Numbered from the stretch's first letter, positions 1-14,400 are shown. The stretch: 64,000 nucleotides of DNA from Monocercomonoides exilis (GCA_001643675.2 LSRY02000036.1:972001-1036000), one strand, 5' to 3'. Notes: generated from the sequence alone by a model not told the origin. A program made the numbers and translations.

Positions 1-1216
1 TTTTAATATCTGAAATTTTTGTCAATTTATTTTCTTTTTTGAGTCACTTTCTGCCTCTCTTTTGCACACTTTTTTAATTTGTAGTTTGATTTTCTTGATA
101 TTAAACATGATGTATATCCAAAAAAGTCATAAAATTTACATTCATATCTGTTTCTTGTTCTTGTTCTGTTTCCTACCGTGTGTAAATATGAGCAAGTCTA
201 GAAGTCATTTCCAATCTAAACCAATATTTTCTGTTTAATTTTGTAATTATCTTTTTTTATAAGTTTTGTATTCATCATTCAAGTGTCTTGATGAGTTAAT
301 AAGCAAATGTGAACCCTGCCTGTCAGTCATGTTAAATCATATTCAGATATGTTCTGTTCTCTTTGTTTCCAGTTTTCAATCCCTTTTTCTCGCTTTTCAG
401 CAAATTTGGAAATTGCTAAACAAATATTTTGGAACTGTTATGATTAATAATGGTGTTAAGGCATTTTGAAACAAACTATTGTAATTCTGTTCTTTTTTAT
501 TTTTCTTTATGTTTCTTTTGGAAAAGCATTTTCTTGTCTATCTCTGATCGTCTTTTATGGATAGATGCGTGTCTTGTTCAAAATGTTTATATCAAAAAAA
601 CAATTTATCAATTTTATCTTAGGCATCGTCTTTCCATCTTTTTATTCTGAAGCATCTTCATTTCATTGTTTGTCTTTTTTGTTGAATAATTTTATAATTG
701 CAGCAGTGGCTGTAGTTTGTGTACTCATCAGTCATTATTTTTTCTTAATGATGATACTTGTATTGTGTATTGGAGCATTGACTGATTTTATTTTTTGAAT
801 ATAAATATAAATTTGTCATATTTTTTTCCATTGCATCATTCTAAGTAATACTTTTCTATTAAAGTTACTTTTTTTGTTACTGCTTTCAATTCTTATTCGT
901 CCTTCTTTTCTATTTCTCTTCACCAATTCTTGAATCTAACTCAATTTTTCTCTGAAAAATTCATTCTTTCCTTGATGCAAAGTTCTTTTTAATTTTTAAT
1001 TTTTTCTATTCTTAACTTAACCTTTGTTTTGCATTCAATTCTGTCTTTTTTTTTATTTTTCAAAACGATATGTCAACAATACAACAATACAGAATTTTAA
1101 AAAATGAGAATTTTTTTTCAAAATTCACTTTGTTTAAAAACTCAAATTTAAACATTGCGTAATTATAATTACACCTCTGTAACATGACAAGTTATAAAAT
1201 CATTTGTATGTCACCG

Positions 1217-1272
<56 letters not shown>
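1217..1272. repeat. A56 homopolymer followed by an A/G-rich tail
   Basis: Fifty-six consecutive A residues are followed by about 40 bp of AAAAG-type sequence. It could be the poly(A) end of an old retroposed sequence or simple slippage. No target-site duplication or coding sequence was seen next to it. Confidence 0.9.
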
Positions 1273-1274
<2 letters not shown>

Positions 1275-3000
1275 AAAAAGAAAAGAAAAGAAAAGAAAAA
1301 AAAGAAAGAATAGAAAAGTGATTGAGATTAATTGCAAAAGTCTTTCATGGACCGCTTTTTCAATTGAATGATAAAAATAAATACCACAAAAATTAGCATG
1401 AATCGAACAACTTCAATTTGAGTTTGAAAATAAATTTTAACAAAAAGATATGAAAATTTTAATATTTCATCTGGGTGATTATTTTTGAAAAGTCGCTAAT
1501 GTTTAATTTTCAAATAAATCGAAAATTTCATATTTTGTTCAAATTTTTGTTTGCATACACCAAACTTCTCTCATATGGAATCAATTTCTGGACTATGCCA
1601 TTTCAAACATTCTTTTGAAGATTCGTGAGCAGAAACAGAAATTTGAGCAAAGTTAGAAATTTTTGATTTTTTTTGAAAATTAAACATTTGCGACTTTTCA
1701 AAAAGAATCACACATCTGTTCATAAAAATCAATAGTGTTATTTCATTTGTTGCATAAAACACGGAAATTTTTGATTGAACCGAACATTCTGTCAATTTTT
1801 TCAGATTTTTTCTTTCTTGCGTTTGATTGAGAAAAAATGAACGAATTTAGAATTCCTCCTCATTCTGATAATATTCTTCATGGTAGTTTTTAAAACGGAG
1901 AATTTCTAATGAAGAAAAATTATCAAAAGAACAGATTTGAAAAAATAAAACGATGCATTGAAAATGCTTCATTCACCAAAATATTTATTATTCTATTTGA
2001 AAAGACGATTGCGTGTTTTTTTTATTTTGAAAGAAGTTAAACATTTGCTTCAATGATCAATTATTATTATTAATCAAAAAGTTCAGAATTGTGGGGCAAA
2101 ATATGGCACATCAGGCATTTTCATAGAAAAATTATGAACATTTGATAAATTTTTTGTGAACAATTATTATTATCAAAATGGATTCGGTTATAAAAAATGT
2201 GTGAGATCACAAAACATTTTGTCAAATTCAAAAACATTTCTTCACGTTCATTAAATTCAAATTTATTTTGAATCAAAGAAAGTTAAATAAAGAGAAGAGA
2301 AAAACAAAGATTGAATACTTTGTGCATAAAAAACATGAAAGACCGAATTTTTTCACCAATAACCATTCTTGATTTTAAATAAATAAATGTTGTTGGAATG
2401 GAAAGAAAAAAGGAACATTTAAAATTTCCACATAGAAAAGAAATGATTTGATAATACTGGGTAATTTTCATTTTTTGTTTTTGCAGTTAATTTCTCTTTA
2501 TTGATATATTTTTATTTTGAATTTGCTATCATTGAATAAAATGAAACTTTGATTTATCTTTTTATTGTTTTAAAACCACAAAAATCTTTGAGTGATTATT
2601 TTTTGAAATCATTTCTTTTTTCGGATTATTATTTCTTCGAATGTTTTATTTCTTTGAATAGGCATTTTATGAAACAAAAGCAAAAATCATGATAATTGTC
2701 AAAAAAAAAAACACTTAAGTATGAGATTGAATCTATGAAAATTTTATTTTTTAAAAAGAGTTGCAACTTTTCAGCATTCATTAATCAATATTCAAAGTGA
2801 ATTTTAAATCCGAATTATTTCACAAAATAAATTTTTGATTATTTAATAATCACCCACTTGTTTGTATTTTTTTAAATTTCTTTGAATCTCACATAACATT
2901 GATTTTATTCCGTTTTTGTGTTGAAAAGCTTTTCCAAAATTTTTTTGATTTTCCATTCAGTTCAATTCAATTCCATTCTTTGCTTTTCTTTTCTTCTTTT

Positions 3001-3092
3001 CTTTTTTCTTTTTCTTTTTCTTTTTCTTTATCTTTTTCTTTTTCTTTTTCTTTTTCTTTATCTTTTTCTTTTTCTTTTTCTTTTTCTTTTTT
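3001..3092. repeat. CTTTTT hexamer array
   Basis: Tandem CTTTTT units with occasional CTTTAT variants. The same motif in the opposite orientation (AAAAAG with AATAAG variants) forms the array at 52,966-53,047. The Phe/Ser-rich open frame across it is only the translated repeat. Confidence 0.9.
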
Positions 3093-3881
3093 AATCACTC
3101 TCAGAAAATAATCTCTATGAAATATTAAATTTTCTTATACCTCTGAGAGGAATAGAATTTTTTTTCTACCTTTATTTTTAATCAATAATCTTCATAATAA
3201 TTATTTTGTTTTTGAATAAAAGTTCTTAAATAAACAAACAGTCTTTATTTTTTCTTTATAAAATAGTTGCAAGCATTAAAACAGTTTTGAGCGAAAACAC
3301 AATTTTATTTCATAAAATTCATTTAATTGTGTGTGAAAAATATAAAATATCGGGAGGCATAGTTGAAAAACACAACTTCCCTTTAAATTACAAAACTTAA
3401 AAAATTAAATTCAAATAAAACTGATTATGCGATGTGAAATAAATTGAACGCTCACATCAAAAATCAAATTTAAGAATATAACATACAATTAAAAAAATAA
3501 TGAAGAAAACCATAACTTCAAACATGTGTGAGGAGAAGTGAACAGTAACTGTTCAAAATTTAAGTACAGAATGATGGTGACATAAAATAATCAAAGAGAA
3601 GTTAGAATACTCTTGGCAAAATGAAAACATAATTCAACGAACAAATAATATTATGAAATGTCTATTTGAGCGTCAAAGCAGTTGAGGAAAATAAATTTGC
3701 TCAAAACAACAAAATAATTTCATTTCTCAACGAAATTTCGAAAAAAATGAAATTGCTGAGCAGACAAAGAATGAAAAAATTTTCATAAAATAAAAAATAC
3801 ATTATCGAATTACAGCAATAGCAAAGACAAGAAACTTGATTGCGAATTTCATGCGTAAATCCTCAATCTTTAATTTGTTGT

Positions 3882-5312
3882 CTAAGAACGATATCTTGCT
3901 GACATTGACAAAATCTAAATAAAAAAATGACAATTCAAAGAGCAAAAAGAATTCAATAATCTCATCAATAAAAATAAAAACAATACCGACGGCTGAGGTG
4001 TGGAGACGCGAGATGTGCCAGCAGGAAGAAAGACCTTTTGCCTAATTCCCATAGACGTTTTAGGTCGTTCTGGTTTTAAATCAGCTCCTGATGAATAGAA
4101 AACAAATATTGTTGAAAGATATAATTATTTTGAAATGTTTTTCGCAATATTCAAAAGTAACAAGATAAAATAACTGATAAATTGGTTGCACACCGACAAC
4201 ATATTCCGGAAAAGGAGCCAACGTGCCTGTAATTCCTCGTTTTCCAGGAGAAGAAGGACGAAATGGAACAGTCTGACAGAACGAGGATCCTCGAGAACGA
4301 GTGGTGCCCGCACGTGTGGAAGGGCGTGTGCCTTAAAAAACATTTTCATCAAGAATTTTCAAAAAAAAAAAATATTAATTAGAGTGAACAAAATTCATCA
4401 AAATAACTTCAAACTTGTTGGACTACTTTCAGCTGATTTTGATTCCATTGTTGTGATAGGAGAATAGATTTTGGAATCAAAACATCCACCAGGAGGCGAC
4501 ATCGAGCGGAAAGGAACAGTTGGTGTCTTGGGCTTTGTTTTTTCAATTTTCATGCGATCTCCACCATACGGCTCGGACATGTACGGATATGAAAACCCAC
4601 CGATTGTATTAGAAGCAAATCCAGGTCCTCCTTTTTTTGTCGGATTTGTGTAAAAGTTACGTGGAGAAACAGAAGAAGTAGTTCTTTTTGTAGAACTCGC
4701 AGTTGATGAACGAGATGATGTTGGAGATTTAGTCATTTCCATTTCTCCTTCACTCATATATTCAATTTGATTAAAGCATCCATGAACATCACCTGGACCA
4801 GTTCTAAAAATACAAAAAAATATTAAAAATCTATTCTAAGTTTCATGGAGTTAAAATTGATACAGTTTCTTTGTAGGATTACTAGGCAAAAACGGTTTGC
4901 TGCTAACTGGCTTTGAAGACGATGAAAATCGTTTTGGAGGTGAAGGTGCTTGATATGGCTCGCTCTATAATAATATATATGAGTTATGTGTAAAAGAATA
5001 ATGTATGCCCAATGAATGAATAAATATAAAGTGGAATAATACAGTTGCAAGTGACTGGAACTTTCCGAAAGTAGTATCATTCAAAACTCCTCGCTTCGGA
5101 GGTATAATACCAAGTTGCTTTCCTTTGTACCTGTCATCTTTTAATGCAGCACTTTTGTCATCAACATATGGCTCCTAAAACAATGTTTTCCGTAATATAA
5201 AATAAAAATCAATCCAAACCCCAACAGACAAAAATGGAGAAAGCTGAAATAAATCATAAGTTTTTAAATCATGTGTGGCTTGCGGAGATGATGTTGACTT
5301 TTTTGTGCTCAT
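3882..5312 (-). CDS. CFAP96: CFAP96/C4orf47 (UPF0602) family flagellar protein
   Basis: Seven exons: 5312-5220, 5174-5043, 4964-4864, 4803-4415, 4331-4194, 4087-3987 and 3914-3882. They join in phase to give 253 residues ending in TAG. The product follows the CFAP96/C4orf47 pattern in order: an N-terminal segment with SVGEPYVDD and KGKQLG, a KPFLPSNPTKK motif, NFYTNP.KKG about halfway with GGFSYPY after it, and PFRPSSPGK with a P.PEY near the end. The family is known as a cilium or flagellum microtubule-associated protein of roughly 300 residues, so the length fits. Family recognition rests on remembered motifs, not a search. It lies head-to-head with a second axonemal gene across 131 bp, which agrees with flagellar co-expression. 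The first donor (GTTTGG) is the least certain junction. Confidence 0.8.
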
Positions 5313-5443
5313 GATAAAAATTATCAAAACAGCAGTTTTATTCTAGAATGGGATAAAATATTCAACGGTTGACAAAATATATTATGTTAAGGGTATGATA
5401 GTGATCTGCATTCAGATTTGTTTTATTTATTGGTTTGTAGCAG
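5313..5443. promoter_or_regulatory. Probable bidirectional promoter of a flagellar gene pair
   Basis: Only 131 bp separate the start codons of the CFAP96-like (-) and MYCBPAP-like (+) genes, so both promoters and 5' untranslated regions must fit here or overlap the coding sequence. No motif was identified. Confidence 0.5.
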
Positions 5444-8400
5444 ATGAGTGATGTTGATTACGCATCGCGGCCGCGTAAGATGACTCCTACGGAACGTATA
5501 TTGTATGATAGTTTATATATTTTTTCGATTTGGATATGCATTCATTAATAATTTCAATCGTTATTAAATAAGATATTCACGAGAAGAAAATGCACTGAAA
5601 AAGTGGGAACAACAACAAGTCGAATGGGATAAAATTCGTGATAGACTTTCTAGAAAGACAGGAAAAGTTTGCTTTCAGTACATTTGCATTGTGACATTTT
5701 TTTTTCAGTCAATTGATGCTTTGGCAATTACTGATGCTGAACGTTTTCGAGAAACGTTAGAGGCTAGAAAAATTGCAGAAAGCGCGAGAACAATGTGGGT
5801 TTGTTTTCGTTTTTTTATCATTTTTCATTTGAAAGAACAAAAATTATTTGAATTTTATGTTTAGGATCGAAATGCTTCAAATTTCTGGGAAATGACTCTT
5901 CGAGATTCAGATCAACGCTATGCTAAAGTCGGAGAGTTATATGTTAAAATTAAAGAAACTGGTGCTCCTAGGTTTTTGATAAAGAAATAAAAATTTTTTT
6001 AAACAAAAATAATTTTCTTTTTTTTTATTGAAAATGGATTAGCGAGGTTGTTTATCAAAGAAGTGGATCACAGGTTGCAAGGTCTCGCGCTGGTACATCT
6101 TCATTTAGTTCCACGCAAGCCAGCAGAGCTGGATATCCCGGATCATCGTTTGAAGGCGAAGCAACAACAACGACGAATGCCACCTTATCTTCAACAGCAA
6201 AAGAGCGACAACGCCAACGTATTGACGAAGCAGTTGCGCGGAGGCATTATGGTCTCGACACGCTTCCCAAAGAAGTTCTGTCGCGCATTCACAAACGAGT
6301 GAAGGATTCGAAGCTTGTTCTCCCAGACAGCAGCGATCTGAGCTCCTTAGAGATACGCGGGACATCCGCATTGAACTCTACAAGAGGGTCTTTTTCTGAG
6401 CCAGGCAAAGAGAAGATCGACGAAGAAGGTGGGAGAGGCGCTGAGAGCAGGGTTCCATCTGGGCTGCGGATGGCGGAGCTGTCTGAAACAGAGAACGGAG
6501 AGGAAGGGGAAGAGCTGAATGAGGATGAAGAGAAGCAGAAGGAGAACGGCCGGTCAGAGGAAGGAAAGAGCGAAGGGACGATCACGCCACACTCGCTACA
6601 CAGGCATTCTGGCTCAGTTGCGTCGACGTCGCCGCTTCGGAAGCAGGCAGCTCCGACGCAGATAATCGAAGTTTCCACGCCGCACCTTCTCTTCGATGTG
6701 CCGGCAGGGACGCTTGCTGTGCAGACGATTGCTGTGCGGAACAACGGGGACTCTGCTGTCTTCTACAACTGGGAGCGCTGCGGGTCGGGCTCGTCGCTGC
6801 CGCTGAGCGACTGGCGGGTGTTTTCGCTGGACAGAACGAGAGGGTCGCTTCTGCCGGGCGAAGAGCAGCACTTCCACTTCTCGTTCAAATGCAACACACC
6901 TGGCCTCTTCATCGACCACTACTATCTGCTCTGCCAGCCTCCCCCGAATGGCCACTCTGACCCTTTCTCGCTGTCTCTGAGGGCACATGCGCGGCTGGCT
7001 GAGCACTCTCTCCTGAAACAGCAGAAGATGAACAGAGAGTTCGAGCAGTGTGTTTTGCGGAGGATTGTCAGAGACATCATTTGGGACGTTGTGTACGATG
7101 TGGATGCGCTGATTGGCCCAGAAGTTCCGTTTGATCTGCCTCGCGCGCTGTTCATCCACATGAACAAGGGCCATCTCCCTCGCCTCTTCCACACCCCGTC
7201 TGCACTCGAATATTGGCTCCGCCTTCAGCAGCTGCTCCACCGCGCCCTGCAGCTTCCGCAGGAGCTGAGATTCTGGGACTATCGGGTGGACTCACTGGAG
7301 TATCTGATCACACTCATCCCAGACGCCGAGTGCAGAGAGGCCACAGAGCATCTGTTCAACCAGCTGGTGAATTACTCGGCATTCCCATTCACAGCAGCAC
7401 TGGCAGACGTCGAAGGAGAGATGCCTCCGAATGACATGTCGCTGGCTGAGAAGGCTGCTGAAATGCAGGAGATGAAGAAGAAGAAGATGGGAGAGGAAGA
7501 CGCTGATAAGAACAACAGAAACAATTCTTCTTCTTCTTCATCGTCATCATCTTCATCATCATCTACATCTTCTGCATATCCTCAGAACAACAAGCCAACA
7601 CATCGTCCACTTGGAAGTGCGACCACTTTTGATCGTATGCTCCATTCTCTTCTTTGAACAAAACATGTAATTTTTTATTCATTCTGAATTTTTTATTTTA
7701 ATTTTGATTGATTTTATCTTTCAATGCTTCTTATTTGTTTATTCTTTTATTTATTTGTTCTCTTCTAATTTCTCAGCCAATTCGTATGATGAGAACGATG
7801 CTGAGCTGAATGTGTCCAACGTGGAGCATTTGGAGGAGCTGGTGTCGCCATTCCAGTCAGAGCTGTCCTTCATCCGGCAGCTTCTGATCGATGTGGTTGA
7901 TTCTGTGCCCCGCCACGCCATTCTCTCTCAGTTTGAGGCAGAGCTGAACAGCGCCCAGGGGAATTACTCTGCTCTCCACCCGACAAACGCCCCAGGGCAG
8001 GACACATCGCCTGCTGCGTATTATTTGAGGGGAGGAAAGAGCTCTCTCAACCGCCCACTGAAACTGGCACCGAAAGTGGATCTGTTTGGAGGTGAAGGAA
8101 ATGGGGGAGAGAAGAGCAATGAGAGAGAAACAGCTGGGAATGAGGGGAAGACGAAAGGGAATGAGAAGAAAGAGGGAGAGAAGGGGAAGAAAGAGGTGGA
8201 GAAGAAGGGAGGCAGGGCAGCTGGGGGAAAGGGGAAGAAGGATGCAGAGAATGTGAAAGGAGGGAAAGGAGGAGGAGGAGGAGGAGGAGGAGCATCAGGA
8301 GGAGCAGCAGATGGGGTGAATGGGAATGAAGACAGCGCAAATGGTGGGTCGCAGCTGAGCGGGCTGCGAATTGCGGAATTGTTGGAATTGAGGCAGTTCA

Positions 8401-9389
8401 GGAATAATCCGAGACACACTCCAGTTTATGCACAGCTGCTGACAGACGAGAGAAGGAAGAACTATTTGGAGATGATTGGCTGTGAGGAATGGCTGATTAT
8501 GGTTTGTGTTATGATCAATCAGGTGAAGATAGAATAATATGAGCGATGAAAGTATTAAAAGAATGATGTTATGTGTTCAGTAATTCTTTCTTTCTTTCTT
8601 TCCTTTTTTTTTTTTGACTATTTTTCATTGCCAATTTATTATCTTTGATATATTTCTTTTTGTATTTCAATATCATTTGTGGTGTTTCAGACTGACAGCA
8701 CAGTTGCCCCAGTCACAGGAATAGCGAGTGAATTTGACAAAGAAGGCTCATCAGCCAATCTTCCACCGTCAGATGCATCTTCCATCCCAGCTGCATTGAG
8801 AGGGAGTGTGACAGCACAGACAGCAGCTGCCAAAAAGCAGTCGCTCAACAACTCTGTCTCCTTCCAGCTGCTCTCATCAACTGCAGTCACACCTTCTTCC
8901 TCTTCCTCTTCCTCTTCTTCATCGGGAAGGAAGATGCCATTTGGAAGTGAGCAGCTGAGTGGAGAGAAAGAAGAGGCAGATGGAACAGACATTGCAAACA
9001 GAGAGAATATCAATGGAACAACAGGCACTCTTCCAAATGAGCACTCAGGAACAGCACTCACACTCATCCCAGAAGATGAAATTGATGCTGTGTGTATATT
9101 TTTTTTGATTTATTAACATTTATTTTAATTATTTTTTCTTTTAATTTAATTAATTAATTAATTAATTATTTATTTCATTTATTTCATTCACTTCTATCTG
9201 ATATAATACTCCTCTTATCTGTCTTCTCAGTCTATGATTGATCCAATGATTTATGGTGGACCGTTCAATCCATTTATTGTGCCACATGAATTCTTCCTCT
9301 CATTCTTTGCTGAAAGAGGCTTCCCAATGCCATCCACACCTTTCTCTGGAATACCAAATCCATCTCCTTCATATTCATCCTCCTCCTCA

Positions 9390-9427
<38 letters not shown>

Positions 9428-10826
9428 CACACCAATGCGTCCATTGTCTTCTTCCTCCTCCAATGCCACTTCACTCATTCCACCCCGTTCTGACTCCCCC
9501 TCTTTCCCCCACCGCACCAATGCTGAATCTGGCCCAGCTACAATCGGCGCCTTTTTGGCAGACAACGCCGATGCTGCTGCGAAGATGCCTGGAGGCAGCG
9601 ATGATTTGGAGAGGAAGGAGAAAGAAGAGACGGAACAGGCACTCCGCCAGCTGGGGCTGACCTATGACGATCTGCAGGAGAAGGAGTCGCTCAGATACTT
9701 CCCTCCCTTCAGCTACGAGCAGTGGGACAGCTTCTACACACAGATGAATGCGATGCTCACTCAGCAGATGTCTTCTTCCACAGCATCTCTCTCCTCCTCT
9801 TTCTCTTCCTCGTCGAATGCCTCTGTCTTTGTCTTCCCTCCTGTTCTGCATCGCATCCACTATCTCATTTCTGACTGCTTCAACAAGGGTGTCAGCGTGG
9901 AGTCGTTCTGCCGGCTGTATGATGCCTCTGTTGGGTGTGGGGTGCTTGGAGAGGAAGATCTGAGGCTGCCTCCATCTGTCGGAGGCGATGGAGACGAATG
10001 GCTTGTGCCGAGGAGGATGAACGAGGTGGCTGGGGAAGGGATGAGAGGAGGAGGGGCAGGCAGTGGAGAAGACAGAGATGGCAGTGAAGAGAAGGGAGGA
10101 AGGGCATCAGGAGACGGAGAGGAAGAAGGAGAAGGGGAAAGGAGGAGAAGAGGTGCTCGCTCAGATGCAGGGGACGATGATCTGAATGCGATGGACGATG
10201 AATACGAAGACGAGGAAGACGATATGAATGGAGGAGGAGGAGGAGGGAGAATGCGGAGAGGAGGAGATGGCTCATCCACATTGCAAGACGACGACATGAG
10301 CAATGATATGACAGACGAGGGAGACAACGATGGAGAAGAGGCAGGCAGAAGAGGTGGAGCGAACAATCGGCTGATGCGCAGTGTGGACTCGCTGGGTGAC
10401 TCTGTCTCGAGTGACGGCGCCTTCAGCCAGTTTGCTCTTCCACCGCAGCTGAGCAGCCTGCAGCGAGTGAAGCGGAGGCAGCAGCTGTGGGCGAGTGGGC
10501 ATTGGTGCAATGCATTCCACGGGGCGCTGCTGGGCTGTGCACTCAGCGTGAGAGACGAGGTGCGGGAGATGTTGTCACAGACAGGCCTCATTCTGGGCAG
10601 TGTTGGCGGGAGAGCGCTGCCCGAGACGATAGACAGGGCATTCATTGAGGTGGATGCGCTGGTTGACGGGTGGATGGCAGAGAACGGGATAGATGAGAAT
10701 GGAGAGGGAGGACTGGATGGAGGATTCACAATGGGCGACATGGGATGGGGCGATGATGGCACAGGAGATGGGCAAATTGAAGACGGAGGAGACGGATTCG
10801 ATGATGTTGGTGATGCTGACTTATAA
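5444..10826 (+). CDS. MYCBPAP: MYCBPAP-like axonemal protein with ASH-type domain
   Basis: Eight exons: 5444-5502, 5573-5666, 5709-5798, 5865-5971, 6043-7634, 7777-8501, 8691-9089 and 9231-10826. All junctions hold phase and give 1553 residues. Residues about 329-434 form an ASH/MSP-like beta-sandwich: a valley of hydrophobic strands, YNW, a DRTRGSLLPGE turn and an FSFK...PGLF strand. A helical segment of the kind that follows this domain in MYCBPAP comes next (about 435-480). The N-terminal third is charged and helical. MYCBPAP (FAP147 in Chlamydomonas, from memory) is a central-apparatus protein of motile cilia. The animal protein is about 950 residues; the excess here is Ser runs, Gly/Lys-rich and acidic linkers in the last three exons. 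The C-terminal third has no recognised domain. MYCBPAP is the best match; another ASH-domain axonemal protein is possible. Confidence 0.7.
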
Positions 10827-11469
10827 GAGATAAGAGAAAAGAAAGGGGGAAAATAAAATTCACTTCATAGAAGCCAGAATCAAAGCGTTCTTCATATGCT
10901 TATTTTTATGTTCATTATTTTGACTAATGTTTTTATTTTTATTTTTTCTTAATAAACTGAACATTTTGAAAAAATGAATAAAAAAAAAGTAGAAAAATCA
11001 AAATTGAAGCTACAAAAAAGTATGAACAAGAAAATTTATGGTTAATGATAGAACAATAATAACACGAACTCGCTTTATTCATAGAATTTAAAAAATATAT
11101 TTCTGATGAGCATTTTCACACTTATAAAGAAATATTTTTAACAGTTTCTAAGAAAGAAAGAACTCCTTCATTAAAAAGTTGAATATTTATAATAATACGT
11201 TTGAAATGTTTGATGATAGGTCAGCTCTTGCAAAAATCAGAAACACAACATAAATTAAAAATTTTCTCTTTTGGTTTTCTTTGTAGCCTTGGGAACAGAA
11301 TTTAGGAAAAATTGATAAATTACCAAAACATTCATGTCACAATCACGAATCATGACTTTTTTTATATTTTTTTTTTTATGAATAATAATGTTTATGATTC
11401 AGAAGATTTTGACAAAAAAATTTGAATGATGGTTGTCACAAACATTTATAATTTTGCTCATTCGCAGCA
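10827..11469. other. Intergenic spacer
   Basis: AT-rich spacer between two genes on the + strand. An AATAAA hexamer lies near 10,950, about 125 bp after the stop of the upstream gene. No other signal was seen. Confidence 0.5.
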
Positions 11470-14400
11470 ATGGGCAAACAAATAACCACAGACTCTTCTA
11501 AACTTAAAAGTGCCTCAATTGTTCAAGAAAAAAATGTTGATGATGACTTGCATCTTCAAAATTCCAGTGAAATTCAAAGCGTTTGTGAAATTTGACATTA
11601 TTGAAAATATTTTAAAACCATCACAATTTATAAACAATATATCGTCGCTTATGGAACATATTTTAACAGGAAAATGCAGCGCCACAGATAAATGAAAAAA
11701 GTGCCACAAAGAAAGTCGTTCTTTTAGGATTGTCATTTTGTTGCATCTTTATTGCGACACAGACATCTTTGAACTATATGACCACTTTCTTTGCTGATTA
11801 TGCATCAATTGTTCTGTGCCTTTATGGTGTTGTGAATGCGATTTATGGATTGCTCTGTCCTGTGGTCAAGCATTATATTGGAATTATTGGCTCATTTAGA
11901 GTAGCTGCAATAGCTGGTCTTATTTTTGTTGCTATGTGTTTATTTTGCCTGATTGTCGTTTTCACACAACAGTCCCTTCCGACGTTTGGAATCGTTCTTC
12001 TATTTATTGGAGCAGTATTTTATGGAATGAGTTATGCAACACTGTGGTTTTGTTGGTCAGCATATATGGATGAAATAACGACTATTGATACTAGAGGAAA
12101 ACTTTCTGGATTGTTTTATGCAATATTTTATGCAAATTCACCACTTGGAAACTTTTTGGGATCTATTTTATTTTCTGTTGGATTTGAAAAGTATCAGATG
12201 CTTATTGTTCTGACTGCATTTTGTGTGATCGGAGTTGTTCTTATGTTTTTTGTGAGAACAAACAGCAAGAAAGACGAAAAGCACGAGCCACAAAAATCTT
12301 CATCCACAAAGAATGAAGCGAATGATAATGATCCAGAGAAAGGAAGAGGCACAGGCGGTTCATCTAACATCAGAGATGCAACTGAATCTCCAGCTCCAAA
12401 GCAAAACGATGCCTTTGTACGAAAAGATTCGATGAAAATGTCAACAACGTCTTTAAAACTGAAAGGCAAGCATTATGTTTCATTGAGTGACTTCGATGGA
12501 ACTGTTCCTGTTCCTGCTCATTCACATCTCGCATCTTCATCCACTGCCTCAAACTCTGGCTTTTCATCTTCACCTTCTTCAGCTGCTTCAATTCACAATA
12601 TGTCAACTGTATCTTCATCACCACATGTTTCTTCCTCATCTTCATCGACATCTCCCTCATCTCCATCTGCTGCTGCCACATCATCTCTCAGACCACCTCG
12701 TCCAACAACACTTTCTTCTTCTTCGTTAGCACCTCATTCGCCTTCCGTAACTCCTCAGCCATCAACACCATCTCTGGCGCTTAATCCACTAGTCAACCAG
12801 AAGTCTCACTCGACACTTCCTGATGCTCTGATTGATGAAGATCGAGAGGGCGATGCAGATGCTGATGGAGAAGGAGAAGGAGACCAGCTGGTTGTGGCTG
12901 TGGTGGGAAAGAGCAGAAGCAAGAAGAGAGCATCAAATGCAGCAGCAGTTGTGGGGAGGAAAGACAGTTTGGCTGACACTTCAAAGGAAAGTGCAATTAG
13001 AGCTGAAGACGAAGACGACGATGACGAGGATGAAGATGAAGGAAACGATGCACAGATAGTTGATGCAGACACACAGAAGAAAGAAGAACAGGTGATCAAA
13101 CAAGAACCTGAAGCAGAAGACGAAGACGATGAAGATGACGACGACTTTGAGGATGATAGAGACAGAACAGATGAAAATGGAATGGTTGATGAAATTGTGG
13201 CAGATGATGATGAGGAGCTTTCAGAAGAAGACGACGATGATCAGAACAATCAGACCCTCCGCCTTCCTTCTTCATATTCAACATCATCGCTGAGCAGACC
13301 CAAACTCGGCCCAGTATCTCCTGACCCAGCTGAGTCACCGGCACCCGAATTCTCACCGAAGGAGTATTTCCGCGACTTGTGGGAGATTATCCTCACACCT
13401 GGCTCATACCCAGTCTGCCTGGCATATTCGCTGTATCATCTTATCGGATGCTATCTTGTGTCTGTGATGACAAAACATCTGACACCTGAGCAGCAGGGGC
13501 TGTTTGTGGGAATTGGCTTTGGACTGAGTGGGATCTTTCTGATGATCGGCTCAATCGCATTTGGCCACATCGTAGACAAGTTCAGCAAGCGGACATCGCT
13601 CTTCATAAACTTTGTGGTTGTGATCCTCACAATCATATCAGCATGGGTCTTTCACATTGTCAGTCCTTCTCTTCCTGGCTTCAAAGTGTTCATGTTCTGT
13701 TTGACACTTTGCTTGTATGGCTTTGAAAACAGCGGATTGGATGTGAACTTCTTCTGGCTGAGCATCGAGACAAACAAGATGAACCCAATGGCCTATTTCC
13801 AGTACTGCCGCGTCTTTTCAAACGGAACTTATGGAATTGTTGGTCTGATTTCACAATGGCTGTGGAACGAACCATTCTTCTTCCTCATTCTGAACATGTT
13901 TTTGACCTTTGTTGTTATGCTGCTGATGTGGAACACCGATGTTACTGTGTTCTCATTCTCGAAGATGACAAAGGAGGCGCTGATCAAAGAAATAATACGT
14001 GATCCAACTCAGCTGCAGCTTACAGAAAGAGACGTAGAAACGATTCCAATTGTGGCATCAGTTGCATCAGTGCACCATCTGCAGGCAATGGAGCGCCTCA
14101 GCTCTCTTCAGCACATTACATCAATGAAACGTATCGAAAGAGAGTTGAGTCATCAAATGCTACCAAAAGAAGGAGGCACTTTGAGCAGGTCGAACACACG
14201 AGGATCAATGCAACGATTGGGAAGTGGCATGATGGGAACGAATGGGACGATGTCTTCTGCATCGATGCTGGCAATGCGAGGAAGCCAGTCGCAACTCGGA
14301 GGATTAGGACCGTATTACAATCCATCCTATTTGTCACTCGCCAGACAAGGAGCACTCAGCTCGTCCACTCTGAGCATGACATCACTGCACCAGCAACAGC

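Larger units (their letters stand above)
1..3881. other. AT-rich region without a recognised gene
   Basis: No convincing exon was found here. Short open frames occur on both strands, but they are rich in Phe, Ile, Lys and Asn, lack recognisable motifs and lie in sequence with intron-like composition. The first kilobase is strongly T-rich on the + strand, which could be a 3' flank or intron of a gene starting outside the window, but nothing supports that directly. A 56-bp A run and a CTTTTT array lie inside it and are listed separately. Confidence 0.6.

Noticed and set aside
266-798. Three overlapping + strand frames near the window start
   Set aside because: Hydrophobic translations of T-rich DNA with no motif, no consistent exon composition and no credible splice partners.
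8021-8419. - strand Pro/Ser/Phe-rich frame
   Set aside because: Antisense of the Gly/Lys/Glu-rich part of the MYCBPAP-like exon. Similar antisense frames occur at 9,860-10,762, 26,531-26,801, 27,204-28,145 and 28,302-28,905.
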